A DNA stretch of 64,000 nucleotides from Phlebiopsis flavidoalba (Eukaryota; Basidiomycota; Agaricomycetes; Polyporales; Phanerochaetaceae), in assembly GCA_035772785.1 (NCBI GenBank), contig JAOCPU010000003.1, positions 372,001-436,000 of the forward strand. Reading direction: 5' to 3'. The notes beneath the pieces were generated by a model. That model made no database searches. It was given only the letters and a program-made list of their open reading frames with translations, and was not told the DNA's origin. A program made the translations under genes and the position numbers. Shown in pieces: positions 34,570 to 47,100 of the stretch; positions within the stretch are counted from its first letter, which is position 1, and the number at the start of each line of letters is the position of its first letter.

Positions 34570-36060
34570 TTAATCAATAATGAATTTGGTGGGGGGTAGT
34601 ACCGTCATCATCATCATCATCGTGTCAACGTCCCAGTCGCTTTCGGCATGTACAAAAGCTCTTCGCCGATGGGTTTTCCTACAAAGCTCAGAATCTCTCT
34701 GCCGTGTTCTTGAGCTGAGAAGGATTGCTCCAGGAAGCCGGAAATCGGGGATATCTTCCGCATTTGTGCATGAATTTATCTGGTCGGAGCCCTGAGGGAG
34801 CGAAGGTTGAGCAGGAAGCGATTCATAAGAATCAAGGGCTATCGATAGTAGCGTCAGTATTTTTCTTGATTATAACAAGTCTGTGTAGTCTCACCAGCGC
34901 AGCGGAGGAAAAGCCGAGGAAATAAAGGCCCTAAGTATTTCACTATCAGCTCCAATCATCAAGTTATTACGTAGTGCGTAAAGTCCCACTTCAAAGCTGT
35001 TTTCGAACATCATGCCTCAACGTTCACCATCAATAGTCCGCTGTTAGGCGTCAGTCTCTGTTATTGCTTATGTTAATCACGCGCAGTGCTTACAACAAAA
35101 TACAAGTCCCTCCCCGCAAGAGGACAGTGGAGATAGGTATGTCTCATATTGAGCCTTTTACTTCGCGCCCACTGGCCAAACGTCTTGTTCCACGTGAGGT
35201 AAGAACAATTGCGTGTGCCAAGACCTGACTGCCACGCGTGAGAACAACGCTAAATCTTGGTCAGAAAGATGAGTAGTGCCCAAAAAGTGCTTGTACTATA
35301 CATCTAGAAGAGAAATGAGTGAAATTAGTGACAAAATTGTGCAAGATAAGCTTACGGGATGTGTGATTTCATCTGAGGTGGTAACAATATCATGTTACAA
35401 ACGAACAATGGAGCGCCCTCAAACACATAAATGGCTCCGATTCCATGAATACTAACCCTCAGAGGTCGGGATCAGCACATAGCGGTAGAAAAATGATATC
35501 AGCTTACCAAGTTTGTCCCGATTGAATGAGAACCAGTATGAATAAAAATAACGCCCACCATATACTCCTGTCACACATAATAAAGACACGAAGCGCGGAA
35601 AAGATAGAAAATGTTGGTCAAATCCTCGCTTCGTATGGTCTAAAGAGTGACACACTTGCAGTTTGAAATATGTTGATGCTTGTCAACACTTCGCCGACAA
35701 GATATAGTGGCGCACAAGCACTAGGATCGAATAAATATTGGAGAGAGCTGCCCTCGCACTATGAGAACTACGTACTTCTGTTGGTGACGTTAGTAACAGT
35801 TCCAACAGAAGCGAGATAAAGATATGCCCATAGATATTACTTACCTCTTGCATGGGTGAGTCCTCCATCAAAGACTGGATTGCACTTAATATCATATTCC
35901 AACGGACCGTCAAAAGCAATGCAGATGTCGCGTTTGCTTTGCGTTTCCATACCGCGGTGACTTCTTGGTCCAGAGTGATGTAATATTCGTAGGCATGGAC
36001 AAGAGCTTGAAGCCCAACAGATTTAACAATCGCGTAAAATCATACGCGACAACAACAAAC
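34570..36060 (-). pseudogene. DUF6533 membrane protein, copy 1
   Basis: Multi-pass membrane protein of the Agaricomycete DUF6533 family, role unknown. On the minus strand: YEYYITLDQEVTAVWKRK then ATSALLLTVRWNMILSAIQ, ending in a gtaagt donor near 35845; a helix ALRVFIMCDRSIWWALFLFI near 35.59 kb; GAIYVFEGAPLFVCNMILL near 35.40 kb; GLLMVN near 35.02 kb; MNRFLLNLR at 34801-34826; and a tail PDFRLPGAILLSSRTRQRDS with a stop at 34570. The arrangement equals copy 2 downstream on the same strand. The reading frame is broken in several places and the 5' exon is unclear, so I mark it as a possible pseudogene. Sequence error could produce the same picture. Confidence 0.6.
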
Positions 36061-37496
36061 CGCTAGCCGCAACACTAGACGCGATTTGCGTTCGTACTAA
36101 ATGATGAGATGAGTCCAGTACTTCTAATCGCGACTGGCTGACGCACATAGTAAAAGCTCGCTCACTAGGGATGGATCCAAGTCAGAAAAAACATCTCAGG
36201 CAAAGAAAGATGCCTGTGGATGTATGACCAAGTTGAGGGGTAACGATATTGATGTCGGTTGGACGTCACTTATATCACACCTGTAGAGCCTGTATCATCG
36301 CCCCCGCGATGAGAGTGGTATGACACGTCAGGCTGTCTGCTGCTCTGACGAATTTTCCACATTGAAGAGATGACCGATACGAACACGTCACGGACCATAC
36401 CCAGCCGATCCCCTAAATCACGATACACATAATGAGCGAGGCCTTCTGAGCCCAGAAACTGCGCACAAAACCGGAGCAAACCGAGACATGCTGATGTTGT
36501 TTTTGATGTTGATGCTGTCGATTGGATCAAAGAGATTTGAATTCGAGGCGCCTCGTTGCATCCGACCTACCTCGCTAATTCACAGTAAGACACGGTTGTG
36601 ACAGTCCGCTCATTTCCTACTGGACTCCCCCTTGTGGTGAGAGTACGGAGTTAGAAAAGCGTCAATGACCTCACCTAAAGCGAGTAGTATTACTACTCGC
36701 GCAATCCATTGGGGTAAATAGATGTGTCTGAAACCGAGTGAGAATCTTGATATACCAATGAACAATCAGGAGATTTTCTGCGCGTACACAGGACAGGCAC
36801 GATTTAATTCTGTAAAGAGAGTGTCACTCAGTATTTTGCTGAGTACGGTAGGTGTTACCATCTACACCTTGCAGGCCTACGTGAATATGGTCCTGATCAT
36901 CATGTTCGATCGCATGCTTGAGTCACAGATCTAGCGGCTCTTACAATGAGTGCCGCTCAGCAGAAAAAGGCTAGAAAAGGGTGGGATCACCGGCCAAATA
37001 TATCAAATGTTTCTATGAGCAGTGACATCAGTATCTTCATCGCATATGGCCTTCAATGCCCATGACGCACGGCCTGAGCCAGATATTGACCATCATTTTT
37101 GTCATCGTGGCACGTTGATGGTTATGATCCTAGCCGTGCACAGAACGATGATTGTCGTGTCTCACTCTTTTACTTGAAACGGCAATGTTGAATCACTCAC
37201 CATAGTGGTCGCCCGCGTGAAGGCATTTAGCAAATCGAAAACACGATAGTGAGGTTGATGAAAGACTACTCTACTGCACACTGATTGTTTAACTGTTGCT
37301 CATTCCCAGAATGAGAAGCTTCGAGGATTGCGCAGTGAATGACAATTAGTAGCTACACTTACTTGCAAACCACTGACCAGCGACATATTGATACTGTAGA
37401 TGCTCATAGTGGATAGTCAGGCCGCAAAGCCGTCTGCGAATCAGGTCAAGAAAAAGTGTGATGTCAAATTTTGCGGATTAAAAATGGTATCCATTC
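36061..37496. other. Spacer between the DUF6533 copies
   Basis: No conserved coding text recognised. A minus-strand frame at 36270-36530 and a plus-strand frame at 36722-36934 (with hydrophobic VSLSILLSTVGVTIYTLQAY) show no family. The stretch should contain the promoter of copy 1 and the 3' end of copy 2. Confidence 0.35.
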
Positions 37497-39260
37497 TCAT
37501 TCCATTGTCAGTAAACTGTCGGGTCCGTCAAGCGTTTCATCAGCCAGCAGAGATAGCTTCGCCCTCGTCGAACTCCCCGGCTCTGGAGAAGATGACGTGT
37601 CATTGTCATTCGCGAGCCCTTCATCTTTACCATCTTCAAGGAATACATCATCACCTGGGATCGTGAGATCTTCGCCAATGTTGGCCGAGGAAGCTTTGTG
37701 AACGCGACGGTACGAAATGAGGCTCCGAGAACTGGAAATCGGGCAGATCATTTGCGGTTGGAAGAGTGCTTAAACACGCCCGACTCCGATGTGCGAAGGT
37801 TGAGCATGAACCGATTGATGAGCATGGCGGGCTAATTAGTCCATTAGCGTGGGGCCCGAGCTCTTGACAGGAGACAAGACACAAGTAGACTCTTACGAGT
37901 ACGTCCGAGAATGACGAAAAAAAAGTTTAAACCCTGAGTCGGGGTGAATCTCATAGAAAAGCTTATGCACATAAGGACATAGTGCTCACTTCGTAACTGT
38001 TTTCGAACATCATCCCCATGTTCGTCATCAATAATCCACTGTCGGGTGAAGATTATCAGACTTATCTCAAGCGGACCAATGCAATACTCACAATAAAGTA
38101 CCATGTACCGTCACGTAATAATAATGCGTGAGATAGGTATGCCTGGTATTGAGCCGTCTGCTCTCCTGCCATTTGGAAGAATGTCTTGTTCCACGAATTA
38201 TAATATCAGAACAATTGCGTTGGCTAGAACTTGGATACCACAGTCGATGACACAACACTAGGCCGGATTTAGAAGGATTCGTGAGATTCACAGAGAGTAA
38301 ATAGCACCATACTTCTAGCATCAATAATCAGTGTAAGTGCAACCCTGAGATATGGGCTTGAGATTCACTCACGGGATGTGTAGCTTCTGCTGAACCGGTA
38401 ATAAAGTCATATTGCAAGCGAAAAAGCGGAGCCCCATCAAACACGTAGACTGCGCCAGTCCATGCGTACTGGACATCATCATCAGTAGCGGACACACTGC
38501 AAGGGTTCTTTCGAATGGCTTGCCAGATTCGCTCCGAATGGGATAATTTTTTTCGAGCGCCAAAACAACCAGAAGCCAAACACAACCTTTTGTTGCACAC
38601 GGCGAATATTCGAAGGCTAGAAAAACACTAATGATGTCGTGTGTTAATTTTTGGTGTCAGGGTCCAAATCATTAGGTAGGAGCCAACATGACGTAGCAGT
38701 CGAGGAATACTGGTAATAGCGGTGTCGACGGACTTCAAGACAACAGAGGTATATTGGGAGGAATGGGGGCACATACTGCGGTCAGGTGGAGTAGGCGCGT
38801 CTTGGGCAATTGTGATAGATAGTATTATTACGGGGGTTGTAAATTTTGAAAGGGTGAGGTTAAGCACACCATCTCAACACTCCTGTATAATATCGTGAGA
38901 CGAATCACCTTTGGCGTGGAGATCGGTAGTATTGAATAAATATACATATGGCGTTTGGCGATCATGGCTCCAAACGAGTACCACTAAAAGCAAGATGGAC
39001 GTGGCATTATCTTCTTTTCATATCTTTCCAAACACACACTGTGACTTCTCGGTCCGGGTTAGAGTGATCAAGTAATATACATAGATGAGAAAGGGCTTGA
39101 TGGCGGGGATAGATTTAAGGCAGCTGTCGTCTGTCATGCAGAACATCTGATGACAGACGATTCGGTAACGGGACGAACCTCCAGCTGCGACATAGACAAC
39201 AATGCTAGAGTATTCAAAAAAACTATGTAAACGGTTATGGGTCAGCTCAGAACCCACTTC
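37497..39260 (-). CDS. DUF6533 membrane protein, copy 2
   Basis: Tandem paralogue of copy 1. Reading down the minus strand: KPFLIYVYYLITLTR, DREVTVCVWK then ATSILLLVVLVWSHDRQTPY; SSLRIFAVCNKRL near 38.6 kb, where the helix LLVVLAL follows in another frame; WTGAVYVFDGAPLFRLQYDF near 38.43 kb, the best match to copy 1; TNMGMMFENSYEVSTMS near 38.0 kb; the last helix end MLINRFMLNLR at about 37794-37826; and a charged tail NIGEDLTIPGDDVFLEDGKD ending at 37497. The DUF6533 motif (Y-L-I-T-L-D-x-E-V) is recognisable. Function and ligand are unknown. Several frame changes and a short intron after the first exon (near 38910) are present. It is more complete than copy 1, but integrity cannot be judged from this sequence alone. 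Confidence 0.65.
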
Positions 39261-40220
39261 GCCCGGGAGCTGTGAATCTACCCTGTATCTAGAGACCTTT
39301 GTTCTGCAGAAGATCGTGCACTAGAGAAGAATATGTGTCAGACATTGAAAGCGGTTTGAGATAGAGGAGGAGGCCCAGTACAACTGGATACTCATGGACT
39401 GGGATGGGTATTTAAGTATCGCGTGTGAAAAAAAAAATAAAAATCAAACTCTCATTGCTGTTGGCCATGAATCAGTGTGAGCGCATCAATATCGGGTTTC
39501 ATCATTTTTTGACAGAGATTACAGACCGACAGAGGTACGCTCTAAAGGCCCGATTCTAGATAGAGGTGTACAAAGAGTGTTCATGATATGCTCGTGGACC
39601 GCATGCTACTCAGGGCATATCGGCGGTTTAGATGCGGAGCGTTTGCTTGAAATCTTGATACGAACGCACGATGTACAATGAACCTAGTGTATGTTGCAGG
39701 ATCTTGACTAATAAGATATGCTATCAGCCACAGCATTGCGGAACAAGGATATCTCATATAGCGTACCATAAACAAGGCAAATACCCTCGCGATCTTGGCT
39801 ATTCTCAACGCAATGGGATATAATTTGCCAATTTCAAGAACACCTAGATGTCATTTTCTCCAAGGCTTACTGCACCCGAGAATCTAAAGGTCAGTACGAG
39901 CTTGAAGTCGATTGGGAGGCGGAACATGACGACATGCTGCAGAAATGGGTTACAGGTAACCTATTCCCCGTCAGAACCTTGCAGACTGCACGGAGCGTGG
40001 TAAAGAATATGTGCTTGAATGACGGCGAGCCTTTCATTTCGACGATTTAGTGTGCTTCCGCAGTGGCCGGTGGCGTTGGTCGTCTCATGGTGACGTCATA
40101 CGCGATAAATAAGTCACCTAAATATTATTCAGTGTTCCCCGTCCTTAGTTCATACAACGCAGCCACCTACGGATAGACAATGCCGATCTACACGTAGTCA
40201 GACTAACAGGTCTTCTCACA
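39261..40220. other. Spacer, nothing recognisable
   Basis: Between DUF6533 copy 2 (minus) and the next plus-strand gene. A minus-strand frame at 39581-39808 shows no family. Both promoters should lie here. Confidence 0.4.
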
Positions 40221-41638
40221 ATGTGGCTGAGACAAAGGCACAATTTGCATCCAAGAGACAGTCGAGGGATGGGAAGGAGACGCCAGCCGAGAAGCAGGGA
40301 GGTTGGGGAGAAGAGAAAGATAGGAGACATAGAGGCGGAAGGAAAGCAAGCTCGCCACACCTCTAAGCCGGCACAAAAGAAGATCAAGGCTACACACAAC
40401 GGAGAAGCTGCATCGAAGAACAAGGAGCATGAGGATACTGCAAAAGAGGACCATCCAACGATGCATGCTTACCAGACCGGTACGTAGCTTGTCCCCTCCT
40501 AGTATCGCAGTATGTTGACATATGCAAGGTACCATTGAGCGTGGCCATATCTACTTCTTCTATCGTCCTCGCGTAGAAGTTGAGGAGGCCCACTCTATCG
40601 ATGACGTGCAGCGATTCCATATACTACTTGTCCCTCGACCTCCCCGAGTTCGCTTCGTCGAAGGCAGGCAAGGAGGATATAGTGGACAACGAAGACGATT
40701 TATGACATTGATTTCCGAAGGATCTGATGCGGTGCCTGCCTCCGAGCCTACCAACAAAAAGAGAAAGCATTTTCGATTGATATCCGTGGGGAAGAAAGCA
40801 GCTTCCTGACCTTGGTGCCGGTGGAAAGGGAGGTGGCAGGAAGAGAACATTCTGGGCCACGGTTCGCGACCGTTGGTGAAGACCTTGGTAAGCTCCAGGA
40901 TGGACTAGGGGGGAAGAGTATATGAAACGAAGACGAAGGGTGAGTAGTCCGTTCTCCGACGGCAAGGAAGGATGGATCAGTGGTCTGTAGGAACTCGCCA
41001 TCAAGGTCCAGCTCGTCTCGCAGCTCGAGGGGCTTACGCCATCGTGAACACTCAGAAGGGCCTCCGTTCCTCTCGTGAAACCCATCTGGGCTATCACCTT
41101 TCTCATCCTTCGCCGGAGCATATGGGCGAAGTCCAGGAGGCCCTAGGGCTCCACGAAGCTTCGTCCTTTGTCGTCCAAGTCAAGAATCCAAACGCACCAA
41201 ATACTGCAGGAGCGCAAGTGGGGCTCTCAGGTAGCCGAACAGCCGGTTTCTCTCAAGATATCATGAAAGAAGTCTTCGGTGCTGGAGGCGCCAAGGGTCG
41301 AGAGGACTTCGGGCTCAGATTCGCAACGGTGGTGGAGAGACGAGAAAGAAATGCTGGACTATGAAGGTGCCGAGCTATTGCTGATCGCTGCCAGAAGTGG
41401 TGAGGAGGGCCTCGAAATAAGCTTGGTTCTTGGAGAGGGACGTGGATCGTGTACATCGTTAGAGGGTGAGCGCGCAGTTCGATCTATACCTGGCTGGGAT
41501 GCTTACCTTTGATCAGCTTTGGACAGCGGTCCCTGAGCATCAAGAAGAGAAAGAGTCTATCGAGCATGTATTGAAAAGAGCTCGCTCTTGATGCGGACAG
41601 AATCCCAGCAGAAGCCATTGGAAGGTGAATGGATGTAA
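40221..41638 (+). CDS. Conserved protein often labelled 'BTB domain transcription factor'
   Basis: Basidiomycete protein that databases commonly name BTB domain transcription factor, although I see no clear BTB fold in the text. Blocks in order: EKRKIGDIEAEGKQARH; IERGHIYFFYRPRVEVEEAH then SIDDVQRFHILLVPRPP, after an intron at about 40479-40528; LISEGSDAVPASEPTNKKRK then HFRLISVGKK; ATVGEDLGKLQDGLGGK; PARLAARGAYAIVN; ETHLGYHLSHPSPEHMGEVQ then EALGLHEASSFVVQVKNPNA; FGLRFATVVE; MLDYEGAELLLIAARSGEEG; SLGEGRG-type text; and a C-terminus EPLEGEWM-like before the stop at 41636-41638. The basic N-terminus suggests a nuclear protein (inference). The start is uncertain because the frame changes before GDIEAE. 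The gene converges with the myosin light-chain gene. Confidence 0.75.
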
Positions 41639-41844
41639 TCCATGCAGAACCTTGACTAGCTGTCTTGACAAATGGACTCACCTGTATTAACACAAAAAGC
41701 GCAATGGCACGCGTCGGTTTTTTTTAAACTATTTTTTTCGCAGTGGCGTGAATTGAAATGTATGAAAACACCGGGTATAATGTCGCTGAGGTCATGACTC
41801 TGGGGGAGTTTTTTCGTAACAGGAGGCAGCGTTTGACATGGACG

Positions 41845-42721
41845 TTAGAGAGGAGATTCGGTCTCCTCATTATCTGCATTGATCCTCAAAACCTTCACCC
41901 ATTCACGATAATTGAAGTTCCCGCTATTTTGTCTGTCCGGGTGAAAGGGCCTTTCAAGAGTTTGTCGATCTAAATAGGTGTTTTTGAACGCAGATCAAAA
42001 CGCCTCGAAAGTACCTTATCTCACCTCATTCCATGGGTCCCATCTTCATCTTCTCCCCAACCTCCGACAACCACTTTCTCATCTCATCGCCTTTCACGAA
42101 GCCGGAGTCGTTTCTCGTCAAAGCATTCGAACGCCTCAAGGAGTTCTGCTTCCGTGTCGAAGTCGTACAGGTGCTCACCCATCATCGTGAGGAACATAGG
42201 GAAACGTGATACCTCGGTCGTTCGACGCGTCAGTATCTGGGTTCGAAGGAAGCGGCAGGCGCGAATCCCCCTCCCGTGGACAGCGCCACCCTGCTGCCGC
42301 GTCGAGCGTCCCGAGTTGTGCGAGGAGGTGCATTCCGTCTTCTGCTGATGTCGGCCGGGTGCATTCTGTCGTGAGCTCTGAGTTTGCGATCGCCTTTTCC
42401 GTGCGCTCATCACCTGCTTCGTCGGCGTTAGTGTATACCTGCAATGATTCTCCACTTAGAGCTAATCGTCTGAAGGCTTTCTCGGGTTTTCTGTCTTACC
42501 AAGGCTAGTAAAGATATGCTTCAGATCTTGTTCGCTCACAACCCCGTCGCCATCATGGTCTATCAGGGAGAACGCCTCCTCCTGAACTGCTGGATTTGAG
42601 GGGGGGTTGGAATAACGAGAATACAACCTGAGGGCTCGCGTCGTTGCCGCGGTCTCTGAGACTTTGTAAGCTTGGACGGAGTTACTGTGGTGTTATGTTC
42701 GGGGAAATGATAATGTGACAT
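41845..42721 (-). CDS. rlc1: Myosin regulatory light chain (EF-hand)
   Basis: EF-hand light chain of a conventional myosin, expected at the cytokinetic ring. Start MSHYHFPEHNTTVTPSKLTK, then a basic RRREPSG-type stretch like the phosphorylatable serine region of regulatory light chains, followed by PPQIQQF. The first EF hand, AFSLIDHDGDGVVSEQDLKH then IFTSLG, has a complete calcium loop (DHDGDGVVSEQD) and ends at a gtaaga donor. Next comes SRGITFPMFLTMMGEHLYDF-type text, then DTEAELLEAFECFDENDSG, VKGDEMRKWLSEVGEKM, an intron starting gtgagata, and IDKLLKGPFT with GNFNYREWVKVLRIN to a stop at 41845. Domain order and length (about 180 residues) fit the Rlc1/regulatory type better than calmodulin. 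The middle linker has frame changes. Confidence 0.88.
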
Positions 42722-44198
42722 TGTGGGTGGTGGTGGCGGTTAGCCAAGGAGAGCAATATTGTACCTAAACGGCCCGACTAGCCGCGTTCGCCCTCAAGCG
42801 CGCGCAGCGGACACTCGTCAGATTCGAAAACACTTCTAGACAGTATGTACCGTGCTGTATAGGAGCATAGGAGTAATAGTATATCTTAATTGTAGAGTAT
42901 ATATTTCTATATAGCCTTTCAATCTTTTCGTTTCTGCACCAATTGCTCATGTAGTAGTTTAGTGGTGCAGTACACTGACCGGGACTGCGCTGGGGGTTGC
43001 AACGTTGTGCATGTTAATGGCCTTCGAACATGGTAACTGAGTCAATGAGGGTGTGAGTCGTTGTGTCTTTCGGACGAGAACGAGATCGATGGAACGACTC
43101 AAACCGTACGCCCCCAGCTTCAGCTACAATGGGCAACGCGCGGCTTCCGTAACTACGCCTATGTTCGGCACGAAGTTCACAGGTCGAGGGAGAGATGTCT
43201 GAATGGAACCTCATACTAATTTGAGTCCTAAGACATCCAAGGAAAGGAAATCACTTCACTACTTCTTAGTAGAGCTCCAGTTATCGTTTTTCAATTGAGA
43301 GATTGCATCCGAGGTCAGTCGAAGCGTTCTTCTTATGGTCGCGACCCTGAAGGCTCTGGATGGAAAGTTTGAGGTGTCGCACGAAGTCATCGGTTCACCC
43401 TCCCTCACGGAGCGCGTGTGGTTGTTGATAATGTAATTGTTTATCGGGTATCATTCCCGGTGCTGCGCCACGGTGTGCGTGAGGTCCGCGGGAATGTCAA
43501 GAAGACGAGCGGAGAGAACAGAAGGACGTTGGGTTCACGCCTAACTAGCACGCAAGTGAGGCAGAATCTATGATTGTGCCTATTGTACGTTTAGTCAAAG
43601 GGACCCGTAAGTTCGCGGCGTAGGACCAGGACAGTCGAGCACACTCACCTTTGCGCGAGACTCTTTGTTGACCTGAACCACCATGACCTCTGGCTATTCC
43701 CCTAATACTTGCCTCCTGACGAGCCAATATATGACTATGTTCTGCAAATGTTTCTGGTCCACTGCCAAATTATAATGAACTTGAAGGTATACGACGTGGT
43801 GCCGATGGTCCCGCAATATGCTGAGAGCAACTTTTGTATAGGTACCAACAAATCCCGGAGGCTGAAGCAGCCATGCCCAGCATTGCCAAAGAGTATCTAG
43901 CAGTGACTGGGTGAGCGTCACCCCCCGCAACACGCAGACAACGCCGGAGAGTGGCCTTTTTTGCGGGCGCTGCGGGCGGCGTGGCGTCCGGCAACGTCCG
44001 GCCGGAAGCATTTCCATATTGAGGCGGACGAGGGGTGTCCCCCCGTTGCCGGGGGCCGTCGGGGGATTGGCTCCGTCGCACTGTGGCCAGGGCCAGACAA
44101 CAAGGATACAAGGCAACTCCCAACCGCCCACCAATCGCTTTAAACCACTTTATTCGCGACAACATCCCTCACTGTTCTGCAGTGCAACCCCCAATTTA
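42722..44198. other. Spacer between divergent genes
   Basis: Shared upstream region of the myosin light-chain gene (minus) and FCP1 (plus). No conserved coding text or repeat was recognised. Open frames on the minus strand at 43694-44165 are GC-driven and have no domain. Confidence 0.4.
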
Positions 44199-47100
44199 AT
44201 GTCGGACACCACAGAGCTCTACCTACCCCCGCATCTCCCCTACCCCATCAAGGTTGTAGCACACGCTGGTCCAGCCCGCGGAGAACGTGCAACGCGGGAC
44301 GCGTCTGCTCAGCTACTCATTCACACACGACTCCCCGGAAACCGGCATAGAGTCACGTTTCGGAACATGGGACTCGTCAATCGAAGGCACTGTTGATAGT
44401 TGGTCCTTCAAACCGGGCGATGTTGTTTCGCAAAGGAGGGCCAGAGAAGTCCCAGCCGTCAAGATCCTTGAGCCATGCAAACATGGAATACAACTGGGTG
44501 GCCTTTGCTGCATATGTGGCAAGGATATGACAGAGTGCGTATACAAACACGTCCTGCCAGTTTGGTTGATATTCAACCCCCTCAGTTATGACTATACAGG
44601 CTTCTCCGATGCGTCGCGTGCCTCCATCCAAATGACGCACACTGCCAACGGCCCTACAGCTTGTCCTTGGAAGAGGCGCAAAGAATAGAACGCGAAACAG
44701 CACAGCAGAGCACCTGCGCAAGTCGCGAAAAAACTGTCGCTCATCGTCGACCTGGATCAAACCATCGTGCATGCTACCGTGGACCCTACCGTGGGCGAGT
44801 GGATCGCAGAAGACTGGCCTGGGAGGAGCGACATGCTGCGAACACAAACCAGGGGCGACTGCGGCTGAACCGGACGCGCCTGCCACACGACGATCGGTGA
44901 GCCCGAGCCAGAGGAGGACGAAGACGACCCGGTCAATCCTAACTGGGACGTGCGCTCAAAAGATGTCAAGAAATTCAGGCTGGGGCCCGAAGCTCTTCGG
45001 GAATCCACGGCTACGGGGAGCTATGAAAGGGAAGGCTAAAAGACAAGAGCGTCGAAAATGAGGGGTGCATGTACTATATTAAGCCGCCACGGTGAGTAGG
45101 TCTCTTCAACGTTGCCTTAACGAGGCTGAACGGTAGGAAAAGTCCTGGCTGGGACGGGTTCCTTGAGGACATGGCTGAAAAGTACGAGATGCATGTATAT
45201 ACTATGGGGGGCACTCGCGCTTATGCCGAGGAGGTCTGTGCTGCTATTGACCCGGATGGCAAGATCTTCGGCGGTCGATTATTAAGCAGAGACGAGAGCG
45301 GAAGTGAGTCTCACCCATGCTGGGTTGGGACCTGTTTGTACTCACTTGACATGTTAGGCTTGACACAGAAGAGCTTACAACGTCTCTTCCCCTGTGACCA
45401 GTCAATGGTCGTAGTCATCGACGATCGAGCTGACGTTTGGGAGTGGAGCCCAAATCTTGTCAAAGTCATACCATGTGAGTTGTTTATAATTGCTGTCACA
45501 ACGCAGATATTCATTACGTTCGTTTCAGTTGAGTTCTTTGTTGGTATTGGCGATATCAACTCCGCATTTCTGCCCAAGCAGCAGCCCATTGCGCCAGTCT
45601 CTCCAGAGGCTTCCAACCAGACGAAACCCACCCCCACGCCTTCATCTACTGTGACGCCCGAGTCATCAACCGCGGAATCCCCTTTCTCTTCCACCTCAAC
45701 TTCCCCGACCGAGGACGAGCTAGCTGAGATTGCACAAAGCGAGATCTTGTCGCGGAACGCGGATGAGCTGGACGCTCAGCTCGAGGAGCGAACCGCTCGC
45801 GAAGAAGCAAGAAGAGCTTCAAGAAGCCGAGGAGGCAGAGGAAGCCGCTTCGGAAGCGAGTAACCTCAGATCCTGCACCTACTCCAGAGGGCGAGACCTC
45901 GAATCCGGTCAATGGGACGGAAGCACTGGCTTGTCGGCCGCCCACACCTAACCGCGAGAAGCATACGCGGAAAGCTCTGCTCAAGAACAACGACAGGGAG
46001 CTCGTGCGGTTTTCAGAGGGTGTGATATATATATGCGTTTTTTTTTTTTTTTTTTCCCGACGGACGTTGTCAGACTAATGCGGTTTTGCAAAGATCCTGG
46101 AGGAGGGTACATAGGCAGTATTATACTGCGTCATGATGAGAGGCCGCAGAGAGAAAAGCCGGTCAAGAAGAAGCAGAAGCGCCAGGAGAACCTCCATCGC
46201 CGTATGATGTCCGAGTATGTGGCTGAACGTCCCAAGAGTGCTCTCGACTAATCAGTATTTCCAAGCTCATCATACCATCCATGCGTCAGACCGTGCTGGC
46301 GGATTACCCACATATTATTCTCCAGCGTTATCCACTCTGGACATACGACCCAGAGTCTAGCAAACCTGGCGGATATAGCGCAGCAGCTATTCGGCGCAAA
46401 ATGCTACACACGAGCTTAATCCCCGGATAACGCACGTTGTAGCCGCAAAGGTCAGCCTCCTCTTTACCATACCTCATCCTACTAACCGGCATTCTAGCGG
46501 GGTACCGTCAAAGTGGACGCCGCACGACGCCAGGGCGGGATCAAGATCGTGTGGGTGAACTGGTTCACAGACTCAATCAACCAGTGGCGGCGGCAGGACG
46601 AGACGGTGTACCTGATTTGACCCGGAGGCAGCAGCCGTGGTAGACCCGCGAGCCCTCCCTCGGACTGCGCACCAGATCTCTTCTGATCCTGAGGCCGGAC
46701 GCAGATGACTGGGACTACGAGCGGCGCCCGGGGCGTCGGCTGCCCAACCCCCGCTGCCGGCAGCAGGCGCAGGGGCGCGCCTGGCAAGTCGCTTGAGCTT
46801 GATGGCGTTGACTGGGACAGATCAACGACGAGGTCGAGGCGGCCATGAATGAGAGTGGATGATGATGATTACGGACGACGGGGCGAACGCACGAAGAGCA
46901 GGTGGCGAGGAGTGGGAATGTGTCGGAGGAATGACTGGAACGGACGAGTTCAAATAGTGTTATAAGGTGCGTTCGCGATGTTTTGGAGGCAAGGACGAAT
47001 GCTCAGTATTCTGTGGCAGCAGTACGTCCTCAACGCCCGTCGAAACGAAAGCGCAAACGACTACGGAGTATCACACCGTCGGAAGCGGGCGGGGCCAGTG

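Noticed and set aside
34607..34623. Short CAT repeat (catcatcatcatcatcg)
   Set aside because: It falls in the C-terminal tail of DUF6533 copy 1, where it encodes a methionine run; too short to count as an independent repeat feature.
34300..40200. Transposon insertion explaining the repeated segments
   Set aside because: The repeated segments are exons of two DUF6533 genes in the same order; no terminal repeats, target duplications or transposase/reverse-transcriptase text were seen.
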